A stretch of DNA of 64,000 nucleotides. Origin: Ceratopteris richardii. Taxonomy: Eukaryota; Streptophyta; Polypodiopsida; Polypodiales; Pteridaceae. This document shows positions 24,816 to 37,970 of the stretch, piece by piece. Made by a program: the position numbers and the translations under genes. The notes below the pieces were generated by a model. It was not told the origin of the DNA. It ran no database searches and was given only the letters and a program-made list of their open reading frames with translations. Position 1 is the stretch's first letter. The number at the start of each line of letters is the position of its first letter. The stretch covers positions 86,605,598 to 86,669,597 of the forward strand of contig CM035427.1 of assembly GCA_020310875.1 (NCBI GenBank). The letters are read 5' to 3'.

Positions 24816-25613
24816 TGTTGAAAGTTTTTCAAGCTCAAGAGTGTGGGAACATGCCCCAAATTGAACCTTCCACATCATCCACAATCAAAGGAGGCTGATT
24901 TCCATGAGTTGGAGGCATCCAATTATGCCCATAATGGAAAGAAGTTGATTAGAGAAGATTTAGCTCACCTCTTGATGTGATTGGACCTCACTTTTGACAT
25001 GTATATGCTTTTGATTGGTTAAAGAGGTTAGTATGTGGTCTTTAAAACCTCAAATGAGTTGTATTATGATTTAGAGTCGTGGAAATATGTGCCCAAGCTG
25101 CCCCCTTGCTTAAGCACACCCCCTACTAGCTGTTCTCCATATTTTGCAGAAATTTCACTTTTACACACTCTATCTATCTAGATGTTTTTGGCAGACCCCC
25201 CGGTCTTGTAATTGTTGTTTCTCCTTCATCCGGAATCCATTTGCAATGATTTTTGTCTTGTTGGAAAGCTTATAAGTTCTACTTTGTCTGGTATAAGTCT
25301 CAGGTTCAGTGCCTACACATGTGCAGAGAAATGTCCAGAACAGTGTCTGTCTAGTTAGCTCATACTCTGTGAAGAGATCAAGTTGTCTGTTTTGTTGCAG
25401 CTGGTTGAGGCATCATCTAGTATCCAAATGGAGTGATTTTACTCTCATTTGAAATCTCTTAAAGTCTAGTTTATGCTTGCAAAATTTCATTTGCAGCCTC
25501 TACATATACTCAGAGAAACGCAGAAAATACAGAGCCTATGTCTGAAAAATTTCAGGATCCTAGGAGGGTTCATTTGCTTTTGTTGTGCACATAGGAGTGT
25601 TTATCCTCCAACA
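24816..25613 (+). repeat. 3' LTR of Copia I
   Basis: 798 bp, about 98% the same as the 5' LTR. It is preceded by the polypurine tract and followed by GAAAG. Confidence 0.95.
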
Positions 25614-25618
25614 GAAAG

Positions 25619-26180
25619 CACTATATACAAACGGTAATAAATCCCTCCAAATTCATGAATCTAAATGCTTTTCACGTTACAAAAACGAGTGAAAAATAGT
25701 CCTAAACTTGTAAGTAGCAATGAGTTGAGTGGTAAAGAGTAGAAAGGGGCAAATGTTCCAATCACTAACTACAAAAGAAGAAACTAATATGTAATAATCT
25801 CTTTAGATGAAGGGAAAAAAACAACATCCCAATATTTCATCATGATCGATGAGAAAAAATATGTTTTAAGCAATGGTACTATCCACATGCAAGTCAAGCA
25901 CTATGCAAAAATGTGATTTTGTCAAGACTTGATTAATAACATCTTAGAATTACATCCATCTGCCACATAGAATTTTATGCCTTAGTGGAAATCATGTTCT
26001 CGGATCCATCTTATTGTTTGCACTAAAAGGTCTTTTTACCATATCCACCTTTGGTGATATTTTTTCTTGCTCATATGCAATGGATTCTGCCACCTCATAG
26101 AATCTATTCCAAAAAGATTCTCATTTGATTAATTCTACATGAAATGCATATAGTTTGCATATAGGCCTCAATCATTCTCC
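25619..26180. other. Unassigned AT-rich sequence
   Basis: No open frame with family features, no repeat partner in the window and no simple repeat were seen. Confidence 0.3.
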
Positions 26181-26424
26181 ATATCTCTCTCGGATTTATT
26201 CTCGAACGCTGCCTCTGTGAGCAGTGACCTTTTCCCTCTATGCATTTCTCTCTCTCTCTCTCTCTCTCACACACTTACACACTACCTCCCTCTCTCTCTC
26301 TCTGATCCAACTTCTTCGACTTTCTCCAGTGACTTCAACCATGCAGCTTTGTCTATCCTCTCTCTCTCTCTCTCCAACCACTTCTATGTCTTTGTGAAGC
26401 CCTATTGTGATCACCTTCTGCACA

Positions 26425-26466
<42 letters not shown>

Positions 26467-26506
26467 TGCACTGCACGCTTGCAGCTGTGGGAGGGGAGTT
26501 GAGAAA

Positions 26507-26542
<36 letters not shown>

Positions 26543-26834
26543 TCAAAGAAATTAATACAAATCTCTCTCTCTCTCTCTCAGAGACACAACACTTGTCTAT
26601 TCTGTCCTCTCTCTCGACCTCCACCATAGGATGTCTCCTACATCTTTCCTGCACATCGGGTCCATCTTCATGAACAAGTCTGTAGCCATCCATGGCCCAA
26701 TCTCTCTCACTTTCTCTCAACCTCTCTCTCCACATTGTCCCTGACATAAGCCTCTCTCTCTACCTTGATGCCTTGCACATGGTCTTATTCAACACCCAAT
26801 CACTTAAAGCTGCTACCTGTCGAGAGGAGTCTTT

Positions 26835-26869
<35 letters not shown>

Positions 26870-26900
26870 ATCCTCTTTGTGAGTTCTCCTTCTCCCTTCT
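26181..26900. repeat. (CT)n-rich region
   Basis: Several CT dinucleotide runs (main ones ~26248-26270, 26426-26462, 26506-26542 and 26838-26868) sit in a generally pyrimidine-rich + strand. Open frames here encode only Ser/Leu or Arg/Glu runs and are artefacts. Confidence 0.9.
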
Positions 26901-26970
26901 ACACACAACAAGATGAATAGTGCGTGATTTTACGTTTCTCTACCATGGACCTATACTGCTCTCTCTCTCT

Positions 26971-27689
<719 letters not shown>

Positions 27690-28455
27690 CATAAAGGCAA
27701 GGCATGAACAAGAATTGTAAAGAATGAATAAGAAAAGACAAGAAGCGTACCTGGAGAAAACATGAGGAAAACCAAATGGGCATTGGATACCTATTTATAG
27801 GTTTCCCCTAGGACTTCTCTCTAGAATCTTCTAACCTTCCTATTGACTCTTTCTATTTCTAGAATCTTCTTCCATATTCTTTTTCTATTTTTGAAAAATC
27901 CCATCTTTTATTTCTATTTTAGTTTTTTTCTCTTTTTATTTTTTCATTTTTTTCTTTTTGTATTTTTGTATCTTTTTCTTTTCCCCTTTTTATTTTTGGA
28001 CTAAAGTTTAGTTTCACACCTATGTACAAACTTAATTAAATTAAAGGATTAGACTTAGGGTAAATGGTAATTCTAAGGTTCCAACCTAGGGTTTCAATCA
28101 GGGAAAGTTAGGGTTTGCCTATGGTTAAAGGCCAAGCACATCAATCAATGTTTTTATTTACACTATAGGGCTAAAATCCTAGGGTTTTTAGGGTCAAAAG
28201 TTAGTTTCAAGTGGTAAAAGTTAGGTTTTTCAAGGGATTTGGAACAATTTTCTAAGGGTTTAATGATAAATATGCAGTTTTAATGTACAAATGAAATGTT
28301 CTCATCACTTAATCAATCCAATCAATCAAGCATTTAAACAAATATGACCCTTTTTGTCATTCTATAGCCAAATCATCACATCATAGCCAGAAAAAACATT
28401 GAAATAAATTTGAAAAAAAAATGATGTATACTTCCCTGAGGGATTTCATCCCGAC
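27690..28455 (-). repeat. Unclassified repeat R, copy 2 (inverted)
   Basis: Reverse complement of copy 1 (12346-13330). It carries the same GATGAAATCCCTCAG start (now at the right end), TTTGTACATAGGTGTGAAAC, A/G-rich tract, CTATAAATAGGTATCCAATG box (near 27790) and TTTTCTCCAGGTAC. Identity is perhaps 70-75% with many small gaps, so both copies are old. It abuts the Copia C remnant. Confidence 0.72.
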
Positions 28456-28469
28456 ATGCGCACCCATAC

Positions 28470-28610
28470 TAAATGTATTACCAAGTGAATGTACAAAGAT
28501 AAGTAACTCATCAGGGTTATAGGCATATATAGAAGCTAGAGGATTGTGCTCCAAGCTTCTTGTTCTTCCTTGTGCTTTTTGTGTGCTTCCACAAACCTCA
28601 AACTCCAACA
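28470..28610 (+). repeat. LTR remnant of Copia C
   Basis: Ends CTCCAACA at 28610, followed directly by ATTGGTATCA (PBS). Only the downstream part of a family-1 LTR is present, and part of it lies in reverse orientation. Confidence 0.7.
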
Positions 28611-29681
28611 ATTGGTATCAAAGTAGGTTGTTGCTTCATCTAGGGCATCATTGACACCCCTATGGTCACAATCTAAGAATCACATGAAATTTGGTGAGCA
28701 TACTCAGGGTGATTAGGACTTCAAAAAAACTTTACTGTGTGGTGTTCAAATTTTGATCTGAGCTTATTTTGGCCTTCGAATGCACTATCACAGTGCCTGT
28801 CCAGGTCGTTTTTTCTTTTTTGTGACAAACATATATACAAATTTCATTTTGCCAATACAAACAACTCAAAGTTTGCAACACGTTTAACAGAACTTGACAG
28901 GGTAGTTCTATTCAACTTTTTGAGATAGAATCATTTTTTTTGCATCAAGGTATTTTAATCAGTGGCCATAACTAAAAGAAATGATGTAGTCTGTATGTTG
29001 GCTATTGAGGATAAGTTTGATGGTACCAATTAACCATTATAGGCATATATGTTGCATCATGTACTGGTTGTGAAAGGACTATGGAATATTGTGCAAGGTG
29101 TTGAAAGACAACATATTACACCTGCAAATACAGTTATTCAAGGTGATGTAGATGGTGTTGAAGATGATGATTTGCTACACGTTTGGCAGAACTTGATAGG
29201 GTAGTTTTGTTCAACTTTTTGAGATACAATATTTTTTTTGCATCAAGGTATTTTAATCAATGCCCTTAACTGAAAGCATTGATGTACTCTGTATGTTAGC
29301 TATTGAGGATAAGTTGGATGGTACCAATTACCCATTATGGGCATATATATTGCATCATGTATTGGTTGCGAAAGGACTATGGAATATTGTGCAAGGTGTT
29401 GAAAGACAACATACTACACCTGCAAATACAGTTATTGAAGGTGATATAGATGGCATTGAAGATGATGATCTTCAGGTTCTTGTTTGTGCTTTGGTTCCTA
29501 TTGCACCTACTACATAGCAACTTTGTTGGGATGGCAGAGACGCTCCGACATATACATTGATGGCCTTGTCTATCCAACATGCCATTATCCCTCATATTTG
29601 CTCTTGCAAAATAGAAAATAATGCTTGGGATACATTTACCACTTTGTACAAGGCAAGAAATGAGGCTCATGTTTCTCACCT

Positions 29682-30198
29682 CAACATAGGACAAAGAGAT
29701 GCTCAAAAGTTCATGCTCTGGGCTATCATGCCACTCCATAATTAAACAACATCAATACAAGGGATTCATCCAATCCGTACAATTGACACAGCTAGATGCA
29801 GATTAGCATTGATCAATACAAAGTCTGAAGAATTGCTCTAAGGAAAAGAGCATAAAAATACCACTGACTCACACTGAAAGACAAAGCCAGGCCACTCTCT
29901 TCACACTATGGTGATATTAGCCCTTCACTGGGAAGCTCACGCTCTGTATCCGCACCACAGAGTGACTTCCTACAGTAGGCTTGTGACCATAGAGTGCAAA
30001 GAGAGGACCCCTGTACGCATATAAGTATATGTGTATGTCCGAATATATCCCAAATGAACACAAATCCATTGCTTTTATAGGCTCCAATAGGCCATGAGGG
30101 CCTTGCCGATTCCTCACGTCCACTGATCATGCGCAGATTGATTGCCCAAAATTGGAGGGGTAAATCAAATATGCAACCAGTCTTGAATTGGATCCTCA
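29682..30198 (-). repeat. 3' LTR of the Gypsy element
   Basis: About 516 bp, reading TGAGGATCC... in element sense. It pairs with 35666-36182. Element sense ends near ...CCTATGTTG, so the ends are not the usual TG...CA. Confidence 0.88.
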
Positions 30199-33100
30199 AA
30201 AAACCATGGATCCTTCCTGAACTTCATTAGACCTCAGATACCTGTCATGCAGTCTCTTGCCCTCTTCTTGTGTTACCTGAAGTTTTAGCATTGCTCCTTC
30301 TCTGTATTCTTCTAATGCCACCAATCTCTCAATGGGAGGTTCAATTCCAATGGTTTTGGTTCCCATTTCCTTTTTTATAATGAATTCAAATTGGGCCAAT
30401 GCCTCTTTTCCATATACTAAGCGAAATGGACTCTCACCAGTGGTTCCCCCTTCTTGTAGTTCTGAAAGCCCAAATTGCACCGATCAATGCTTGTGGCCAA
30501 AAGCTTTGATGATCAAAAGATAATTTGCGCAGCAACCCGATCAAAATCTTATTGGAGCTCTCTGCTTGGTCATTTGCCCTTGGATAGTAGGCACAAGATT
30601 TTTTATGGAAGACCTTGTACCTGTCAAATAGAAATTGGAGCAGCTGATTTACAAAATGTGTTCCCCTATCACTAGTGATTTCTAGTGGGCAACCAAATCT
30701 TGAGAAAATACGTGTATACAAGAACTTAGCTACTGTTAACGCCGTGCAGTCCACAATAACTTTAGCCTCTATTCATTTAGTTGCATAACATGTGGCCATC
30801 AAAATATACTTCTTACCCCCAGGTTGACCAGTTGGACTAATTGGTCCTATGAAATCAAGACCCCATCGTTCAAATGGGAGCCATCCTGTAGATATGACTA
30901 ATGGTTGGAAATTCAATCTGGTTGGTGTAGGAGCACATCTCTGGCAAATGTGGCATTCTTTAGCAAACTTGATCGCATCCTTGTAAATATGAGGCCACCA
31001 TAGTCCCTTGTGGATGATTCTATGAACCAATTCTTCCCCCTTTAGATGCCCTTCCTTCACTGTGTGCAGCTTTCAACAAAAGATTCACCTCCTCTGGATA
31101 AACACACTTTCTCAAGATATCATCTTGACAATATCTATATAAATTCCCATTTATGAGTGAGTATGCCTTGGTTTTAAGGAGTAATCTTCTTTTTTCTATA
31201 GGTGTCAAATGCTCTGGGAGTTTTCCAGTAGTAACAAAATCGAGAATTCCATCATACCAATCAGTCTGAGTTGCTACTAGGAAGAGATTACTATCCACCA
31301 GTTCATCATTAATACATGTTGCCTTCTCGCTCATTGCAATCTTGGACACTTGATCTGCCATGTAGTGCTCTCTTCCTGGCTTAATATGAATATCAAAGTT
31401 GAATTCTTGAAAGAGGAGTAACCATCTCCAAATCCTTCCAGCTACTCTAGTCTTGTTTATCAAGTACTTCAAGGGCTGATGGTCAGATATGACTATAAAA
31501 TGTACACCAAGAAGGTAATGCCGAAACTTCTGAAGAGCAAATACAATAGCCAAGCCTTCCCTTTCGGTCGTATTGTAGTTCCTTTCTGCTTGGGTGAGTA
31601 GTTTGCTGGCATAGGAGATAGGTGATGGTTGAGCTAGAACTGCACCAACATCATGAAGACTAGCATCTGTATGCACATGAAACTCTAATGAACAATTAGG
31701 AACACTTAAAAGTGGAGCAGTACATAACCTCATTTTCAGTTCACAAAATGCTTTCTCAGCTTCAGCACTCCATGAGAAAGGGACCTTTTTACTGGTAAGC
31801 CTTGATAAGGGCTTAGCTATTTCTGAATACATTCATATGAATCTTCTATGATATCCTGCATGGCCCAAAAAACTTTGCACTTCTTTTGGGCTTTGTGGAA
31901 TAGGCATGGATAGAATAGCAGTAACCTTTGCAGGGTCAACCGTTATCCCTTCAGCAGATACTGTGTGACCAAGAAGAGTGCCCTTGGTGACCAAAAAATG
32001 ACATTTAGCAGGATTTAACTTCAACCCTGTTTTGAGACATTGCTCAAAGATTTCCTTTAGATTTTCCAAATGATCATGGAAATCTTGAACTGCTGCTCTT
32101 CTATCTGTGCCTGAAAACACTGAAAAGTCATCCATGAAAATGCGGAGAAAGGTTGTTAACCACTTGCCCAATATCAGATACATTGTTCTATTAAATGAAG
32201 CTGGTGCATTCTTCAAACCAAAAGCCATGCGAGTATAGACATAAGTGCCCCATGGAGTAACAAAGGCTATTTTGTCCCTATCATCAGGATGGATCACTAT
32301 CTGATTGTAGCCACTAAAACCATCCAAGGAGCTATACAAAGTGTGACCGGCTACTTCCTCAAGTACTTGCTCTGAAAAAGGCTGAGGAAATCCATCTTGA
32401 ACAGTCACTTTATTTAAGGCAAAAGTCAATGCAAACTCTTATTTTTCCACTATTTTTCTTGGGTACAATAACCATAGAAGAAAGCCACCTGGAATGTTCT
32501 ACTGGAACAATTATACCTGCTTCTTCTAGTTTTGTAACTTCCAACTTTACCGCCTCTGCATATTTTGGATTGAGTCGATACGGCCTACTTCTTGCAGGCG
32601 CGGCTCCCTCAACTAAGGGTATTCTGTGTAATCCAAGCTCCTCTGGTATCCCTGTTAGATCTCTGTAGGATCATGCGAAGACATTTTTGTAGGCAAAAAG
32701 TAAAGAAGTTACCTTCTGCAGTAAAGGAGGATAATGCCATAGCCAAGAGGCTAAGTGGACTACTTGAGGGTTCTCTTCATCCCCTAGATTTACTTCTTGA
32801 ACCAGTGTTTCAGGACTAGTCTTGTTTGAGAAATCATCTCCACTGTATGCGGGAGTGGAATTTAGCTTATATTCTGCAATATGTTCCCTAGTCCATCCTT
32901 GAGGTATATCCGAAAAGGGGAGATCCTCTCTGCATTCAGGCTCATAACTTTCCTTTTCTGGAACTTCTATAGTTGTTGCCCCTACGATGTTTGTATTCTC
33001 GTGCAAACTTCCATTCTTCAACTCCTTGGGAACTTCATGGCCTTTTCCTGCAACTCCTTCATCCGTAACTTCTTCTTCTATTTCACTGATTTCCACTGTG

Positions 33101-34059
33101 CAACACTCTGCACTTTCCACCATCCAATTCAATAATGTATCTTCTTCTTGGGGTAGAGAGGGCATTACCTGAGTATCCATAGTATACCCAGTAGTTTTCC
33201 CTGAGCAAATCCTTCTTCCAAATGTAGTTGCAGTTGGCTATTGGTGCTTGTTGAAATCCATAGTTTGTTTTTCCCCCAATCTTGCAAAGCTTTTGCTTGC
33301 CTTAGCCAAGGTCTCCCCAGGAGTAAAGGGTAAGAAGTCTCCTGTGGAAGTGCAATAACAACAAAATCTAGAACAAAGTGGCAACCCTGTACTATCATCA
33401 GTACCTTTTCAATAATGCCAAGAGGTGCAACCTGATGTTGATCTGCTAGTGTAACTTTGAATGGTGCCATCTTGGTGGGGTTCAAATTCAGTTTCTTCAT
33501 TGTGAAATCTTGCATCAAATTGATACCAGAGCCTCCATCTATGATCACACCTGTGAGAGCTTCATCCTTTATACAAACAGATAATCTTGAGCTTTGGTAG
33601 TCTGCCAAGGGTGCAAGGGGAAAATCAACCATGAAACCATCTATACTGGGTGATTGGATCAAGTGAGCAGAGTGTATAATCTTCAATAAGTCACTTCTTA
33701 TTTTTGAATCCATCCTTATAAGTTTGTATAGACTAATCTTGTGATGAATACCTTTCAAGATATGTTCAATGTTTACCTCATGAGTATCTTCTTGCAGAGT
33801 TGTTGGTTGGTCCCTTAGAGAAGTAGCCATCCTTTCATAAGCTCCTTCAATTTCTTCTTGGCACTTCCACCCAGACTTCTTTTCCTCCTCTTTATCCTGG
33901 AATCCTTGTTGTTCCTCTCTATGGATTGCTGCTGCTTGTCTGGCTCTAGTCATCATGGGTATTGCAGAGCATGAAACAGCATAAGACTGAGTGTTCATAC
34001 CTTCTTCTTGTGGAGAGACTGCAATCATGTGGATTGGAGCAGTAAGGCTTCTTGGGCAG

Positions 34060-34395
34060 TCTTTGGTATAGTGATCCTTGGCCTCTAGACAATGTTGACA
34101 AGGAGGTGCATCTTCTGGAAGGGAACACCTATTTTGCATATGGACATACTCACCACAGCGATAACACATCAATGGTCTATTATATCTAGGCTTTGTCATA
34201 CGATTTTCCTCTCTATTAGGTGCATTTGAAGTACTAGCATAATATGAATCCAAAGCTTGAGGGTTACTTCGTTGCTGTGTACCCTTGAGGTAGTAATAGT
34301 CTCTAGCTTCATGACCATCCTTTCCACAAAATTGACAGCTTACCTTGTTAGGGCAATTAGCATTGGAATGTCCATTGTTGTTACATATTGTACAC
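34060..34395 (-). other. Four zinc-knuckle-like motifs in the Gypsy gag
   Basis: In element order: CTICNNNGHSNANC, a second around CQFCGKDGHEA, a third CYRCGEYVHMQNRC and a fourth CQHCLEAKDHYTKDC. They lie in pairs separated by a ~40-residue linker. Gypsy gags usually carry one or two CCHC knuckles, which bind the element's RNA for packaging. Confidence 0.75.
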
Positions 34396-35665
34396 CAAAT
34401 CTGCCTTCTTATATCCTGAGTGGTCCGCAAATCTTCTAACTCACGGCGAAGTTGGGCTACTTCATCATCAGTGCGACGCAGTGGTGGCAAGACCTTCTCT
34501 TCTTGTTGATTTTGTTGCATTCTCAATGCCTCCAGTTCCTTCCTCAATTGCCCAATAGGGTCTAGTTCTGCAGCATAATTCGATTGTGTATCCCCTTCAA
34601 AATGTTTCCTAGCTTCTTCAATGCGTGATGTTGCTGCAACAAAATCATTGAGGGTTGCATCCAATCTAAGAGACTCACGTAGCTTCTGCTGAGATGACCT
34701 GGGCAGAGCTTTTTCTATCCATTTTTTAACCAAGAAGTCACCTGGAGCATGTGGCAGACGTGCAACAAGTGCTTTTGTTCTAGTGTGAAGTTCATGAAAG
34801 GATTCACCTGATCTTAGCCTTAGATTCTCGAGCTGGTCTAGAGCTCTTTCCGAGGAGTCACTAGGTCGAAATGTCTGTGAGAATGCCATCTTTAGAGCCT
34901 CCCATGTAGCAAAATGGCCATCTGCATGTTGACTGTACCATTTGTCAGCAAGGCCTTCCAATGTGGATGGGAAGAGTACCAACATTGCATCCTCTCTGTT
35001 CTACAGACCTCGTCCTCGACATAAGGAGATGAACCTCCTCACATGATCATCAGCATCCTCATAAGCTTGTCCCTTGAAGGTAGGGAACTTGATATTGAGT
35101 CTGGAGAGTAAATGAGAGAGATCCTCCATTTGCACTGGTGTTTCTTCTGACGTATGTGAGGAGAAGTCTAATGTTCCCCTATGGTTCTCCTTTGACAGTG
35201 GTGTCGCTCCAAAATCAATAGATGAATTCAAAGAGGGTAGAGGGGAGGTAGGTTCACTAGTTGAAGATATAGTTGACTTGTTAAGGCTCCTTTGTATACG
35301 AAGAGGCTGCTTATCTGCTCGCGTATGGGTCATGTACCTACTTGCAAATGCAATAGGGCAAAAATACTAAAAAAGAGGACTATTTACTATCCTCAGGGCC
35401 TCTCACAGAAATGCAAGGGTCCCACCGTGCGTGGCAAACTGTAGAGGAGGTACTGGGGTATCTACTTTTAACAGGGGCATGCAGTAAGCATCCCAGTACT
35501 TCACCTACTCAAGGGAGGTTCTCCTTAGGGAAATATACCCTTTAACAATTCTGTGAGCAGGCAGATATCAATGATTGCACAGAGTTATGAATACTCAAGA
35601 AAATATTAACGACAAAATGACAATAATGGAAGACCATCCACTCTTTAGTTCGAATCATATGATTA

Positions 35666-36182
35666 CAACATAGGCCTAAGAGATGCTCAAAAGTTCATGC
35701 TCTAGGCTATCATGCCACTCCAGAACTAAACAACATCAATACAAGGGATTCATCCAATACGTACAAGGGACACAACTAGATGCAGATAAGCACTGATCAA
35801 TACAAAGTCTGAAGAATTGCTCTAAGGAAAAGAGCATAAAAATACCACTGACTCACACTGAAAGACAAAGCCAGGCCACTCTCTTCACACTATGGTGATA
35901 TTAGCCCTCCACTGGGTAGCCCACGCTCTGTATCTGCACCACAGAGTGACTTCCTACAGTAGGCTTGTGACCACAGAGTGCAAAGAGAGGACCCCTGTAT
36001 GCATATAAGTATATGTGTATGTCTGAATATATCCCAAATGAACACAAATCCATTGCTTTTATAGGCTCCAATAGGCCATGAGGGCCTTGCTGATTCCTCA
36101 CGTCCACTGATCATGCGCCGATTGATTGCCCAAAATTGGAGGGGTAAATCAAATATGCTACCAGTCTTGAATTGGATCCTCA
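35666..36182 (-). repeat. 5' LTR of the Gypsy element
   Basis: About 516 bp, ~96% like the left copy. The sequence to its right is not Copia C but a separate flank leading into the minisatellite. Confidence 0.88.
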
Positions 36183-36630
36183 AAATTAGGCAGTCGTCAT
36201 GAATGGTTGGCGGCAACAGTCATTTCTCCACTTTCACTTTTACCGCTTACACTTTTACTGTCACTTTGCATGCAAGCTGAGATCCTCATTTTGTGCCGCC
36301 CGTGATGTTTGAATGACCCTGAGAAGCACATCCTTCACCTAATTTTTGTAGTAGCTTTTGATCCTTCATATTAAGTGGGTGGTGTGGGAGGTGAGTTTTG
36401 GGGAGTTGAGGGAGATTACGGGGGGTGTGGGAGCTTGAGGGTGGGAATAGGGGGTGAGTTGTGGGGAGTTGTGGGGTTTTTTTGGGGTGTGGTCAAAATT
36501 GATCCAAAATTTCAAAATTATCATTGCACCATTGGAAAGTACTCGTCGAGAGCTTTCCAACGATATATAACACTGTAGGATTTGGTTGAGAAATGATCCT
36601 CCAAATATCCATCAAAACTGCATGAGAACT
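36183..36630. other. Flank between Gypsy and minisatellite
   Basis: No gene was seen. A first G-rich patch (36376-36490, GTGGGGAGTT-type words) already resembles the array that follows. It is interrupted by ~140 bp of AT-rich sequence. Confidence 0.4.
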
Positions 36631-37970
36631 TTGTGGGAGGTCGTGGGAAATTGTGGGATTTGTGGGGTTTGTGGGGGGTTGTGGAGGGGTGTGGGGTTTG
36701 TGGGGTTTGTGGGGGGTCGTGGAGTGGTGTGGGGTTTGTGGGGTTTGTGGTGTTTGTAGGGTTTGTGGGGTTTGTGGGGGGTCGTGGAGTGGTGTGGGGT
36801 TTGTGGGGTTTGTGGTGTTTGTAGGGTTTGTGGGGTTTGTGGGGTTTGTGGGGGGTCGTGGAGGGGTGTGGGGTTTGTGGGGGGTTGTGGAGGGGTGTGG
36901 GGTTTGTGGGGTTTGTGGGGGGTCGTGGAGTGGCGTGGGGTTTGTGGGTTTTGTGGGGTTTGTGGGGGGTCATGGAGGGGTGTGGAGTTGTGTGGGGTTT
37001 GTGGAGTTTGTGGAGGGCTGTGGAGGGGTGTGGAGTTGTGTGGGGTTTGTGGAGTTTGTGGAGGGCTATGGAGGGGTGTGGAGTTGTGTGGGGTTTGTGG
37101 AGTTTGTGGAGGGCTATGGAGGGGTGTGGAGTTTTGTGGGGTTTGTGGAGTTTGTGGAGGGCTATGGAGGGGTGTGGAGTTGTGTGGGGTTTGTGGAGTT
37201 TGTGGGGTTCGTGGGGTTTGTGGGGTTTGTGGAGGGTTGTGGAGGGGTGTGGAGTTTGTGGGGGGTTGTGGAGTTTGTGGAGGGCTGAGGGGGGGTGTGG
37301 AGTTGTGTGGGGTTTGTGGAGTTTGTGGAGGGCTGTGGAGGGGTGTGGAGTTTGAGGGGTTTGTGGGGGGTTTGTGGAGGGTTGTGGAGGGGTGTGGAGT
37401 TTGAGGGGTTTGTGGGGTTTGTAGAGGGTTGTGGAGGGGTGTGGAGTTGTGTGGGGTTTGTGGAGGGTTGTGGAGGGGTGTGGAGTTGTGTGGGGTTCAT
37501 GGGGTTTGTGGAGTTTGTGGAGGGTTGTGGAGGGGTGTGGAGTTGTGTGGGGTTTGTGGGGTTTTTGGGTGGTTGTGGAGGGGTGTGGAGTTGTGTGGGG
37601 TTTGTGGAGTTTGTGGAGGGCTGTGGAGGGGTGTGGAGTTGTGTGGGGTTTGTGGAGTTTGTGGAGGGCTGTGGAGGGGTGTGGAGTTGTGTGGGGTTTG
37701 TGGAGTTTGTGGAGGGCTGTGGAGGGGTGTGGAGTTGTGTGGGGTTTGTGGGGTTTGTGGGGTTTGTGGAGGGTTGTGGAGGGGTGTGGAGTTGTGTGGG
37801 GTTTGTGGGGGGTTGTGGAGGGGTGTGCAGTTGTGTGGGGTTTGTGGAGTTTGTGGAGGGCTGTGGAGGGGTGTGGAGTTGTGTGGGCTTTGTGGAGGGC
37901 TGTGGAGGGGTGTGGAGTTGTGTGGGGTTTGTGGAGTTTGTGGAGGGCTGTGGAGTTGTGTGGGGTTGGT
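36631..37970 (+). repeat. G-rich minisatellite, 48-bp higher-order unit
   Basis: Built from TTTGTGGGG-type words. From ~37025 a clear 48-bp unit (GGGGTGTGGAGTTGTGTGGG + GTTTGTGGAG + TTTGTGGAGG + GCTGTGGA) repeats many times, e.g. at 37025 and 37073, with variants that add or drop 9-bp words. The + strand is almost all G and T. Because 48 is a multiple of three and stops are rare, long open frames (Gly/Val/Trp/Cys, or Pro/Thr/His on the minus strand) arise. They are artefacts, not genes. Confidence 0.93.

Larger units (their letters stand above)
19508..25613 (+). mobile_element. Copia element I (family 2), nearly whole and young
   Basis: A Ty1/Copia element with two 798-bp LTRs and 5-bp target duplication GAAAG (19503-19507, 25614-25618). 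The PBS TGGTATCAGAGC lies at 20307-20318 and the polypurine tract GAGGGGGAG ends at 24815. Parts: gag of the UBN2 type (~20550-21150), an Arg/Gly-rich stretch (~21190-21350), CCHC knuckle CFVCGKPGHFANEC (~21360), aspartic protease DSGCSNHM (~21560), GAG-pre-integrase and integrase (~21950-22650), RT (~23330-24000, YVDDL), RNase H (~24300-24700). It looks almost whole, with about one or two breaks in pol. The LTRs differ by ~2% by eye (about 17 sites), making it the youngest element here. LTR and sequence are unlike family 1. Confidence 0.95.
29682..36182 (-). mobile_element. Gypsy (Ty3-type) element, minus strand
   Basis: Two ~516-bp LTRs flank gag-pol on the minus strand. Order: gag (~35330-33900) with four zinc-knuckle-like motifs (34060-34395), aspartic protease IDGGSGINLM (~33540), RT (~32430-31850, FMDDF-type), RNase H (~31830-31300), and integrase (~31060-30300) with an HHCC zinc region and DFIGPI core. 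The protease-RT-RNase H-integrase order is diagnostic of Gypsy. No chromodomain is seen before the 3' LTR. It looks nearly whole with only a few breaks. The LTRs differ by ~4% by eye, so it is older than Copia I but far younger than the family-1 copies. No clear target duplication was found. Confidence 0.93.

Noticed and set aside
8625-25618. GAAAG as a preferred insertion target for Copia (next to A and flanking I)
   Set aside because: Only two cases from two families; chance is not excluded and the other copies have different flanks.
29906-30199. Open frame inside the Gypsy LTR as a separate gene
   Set aside because: The same frame occurs in both LTR copies and has no family features; it is LTR sequence.
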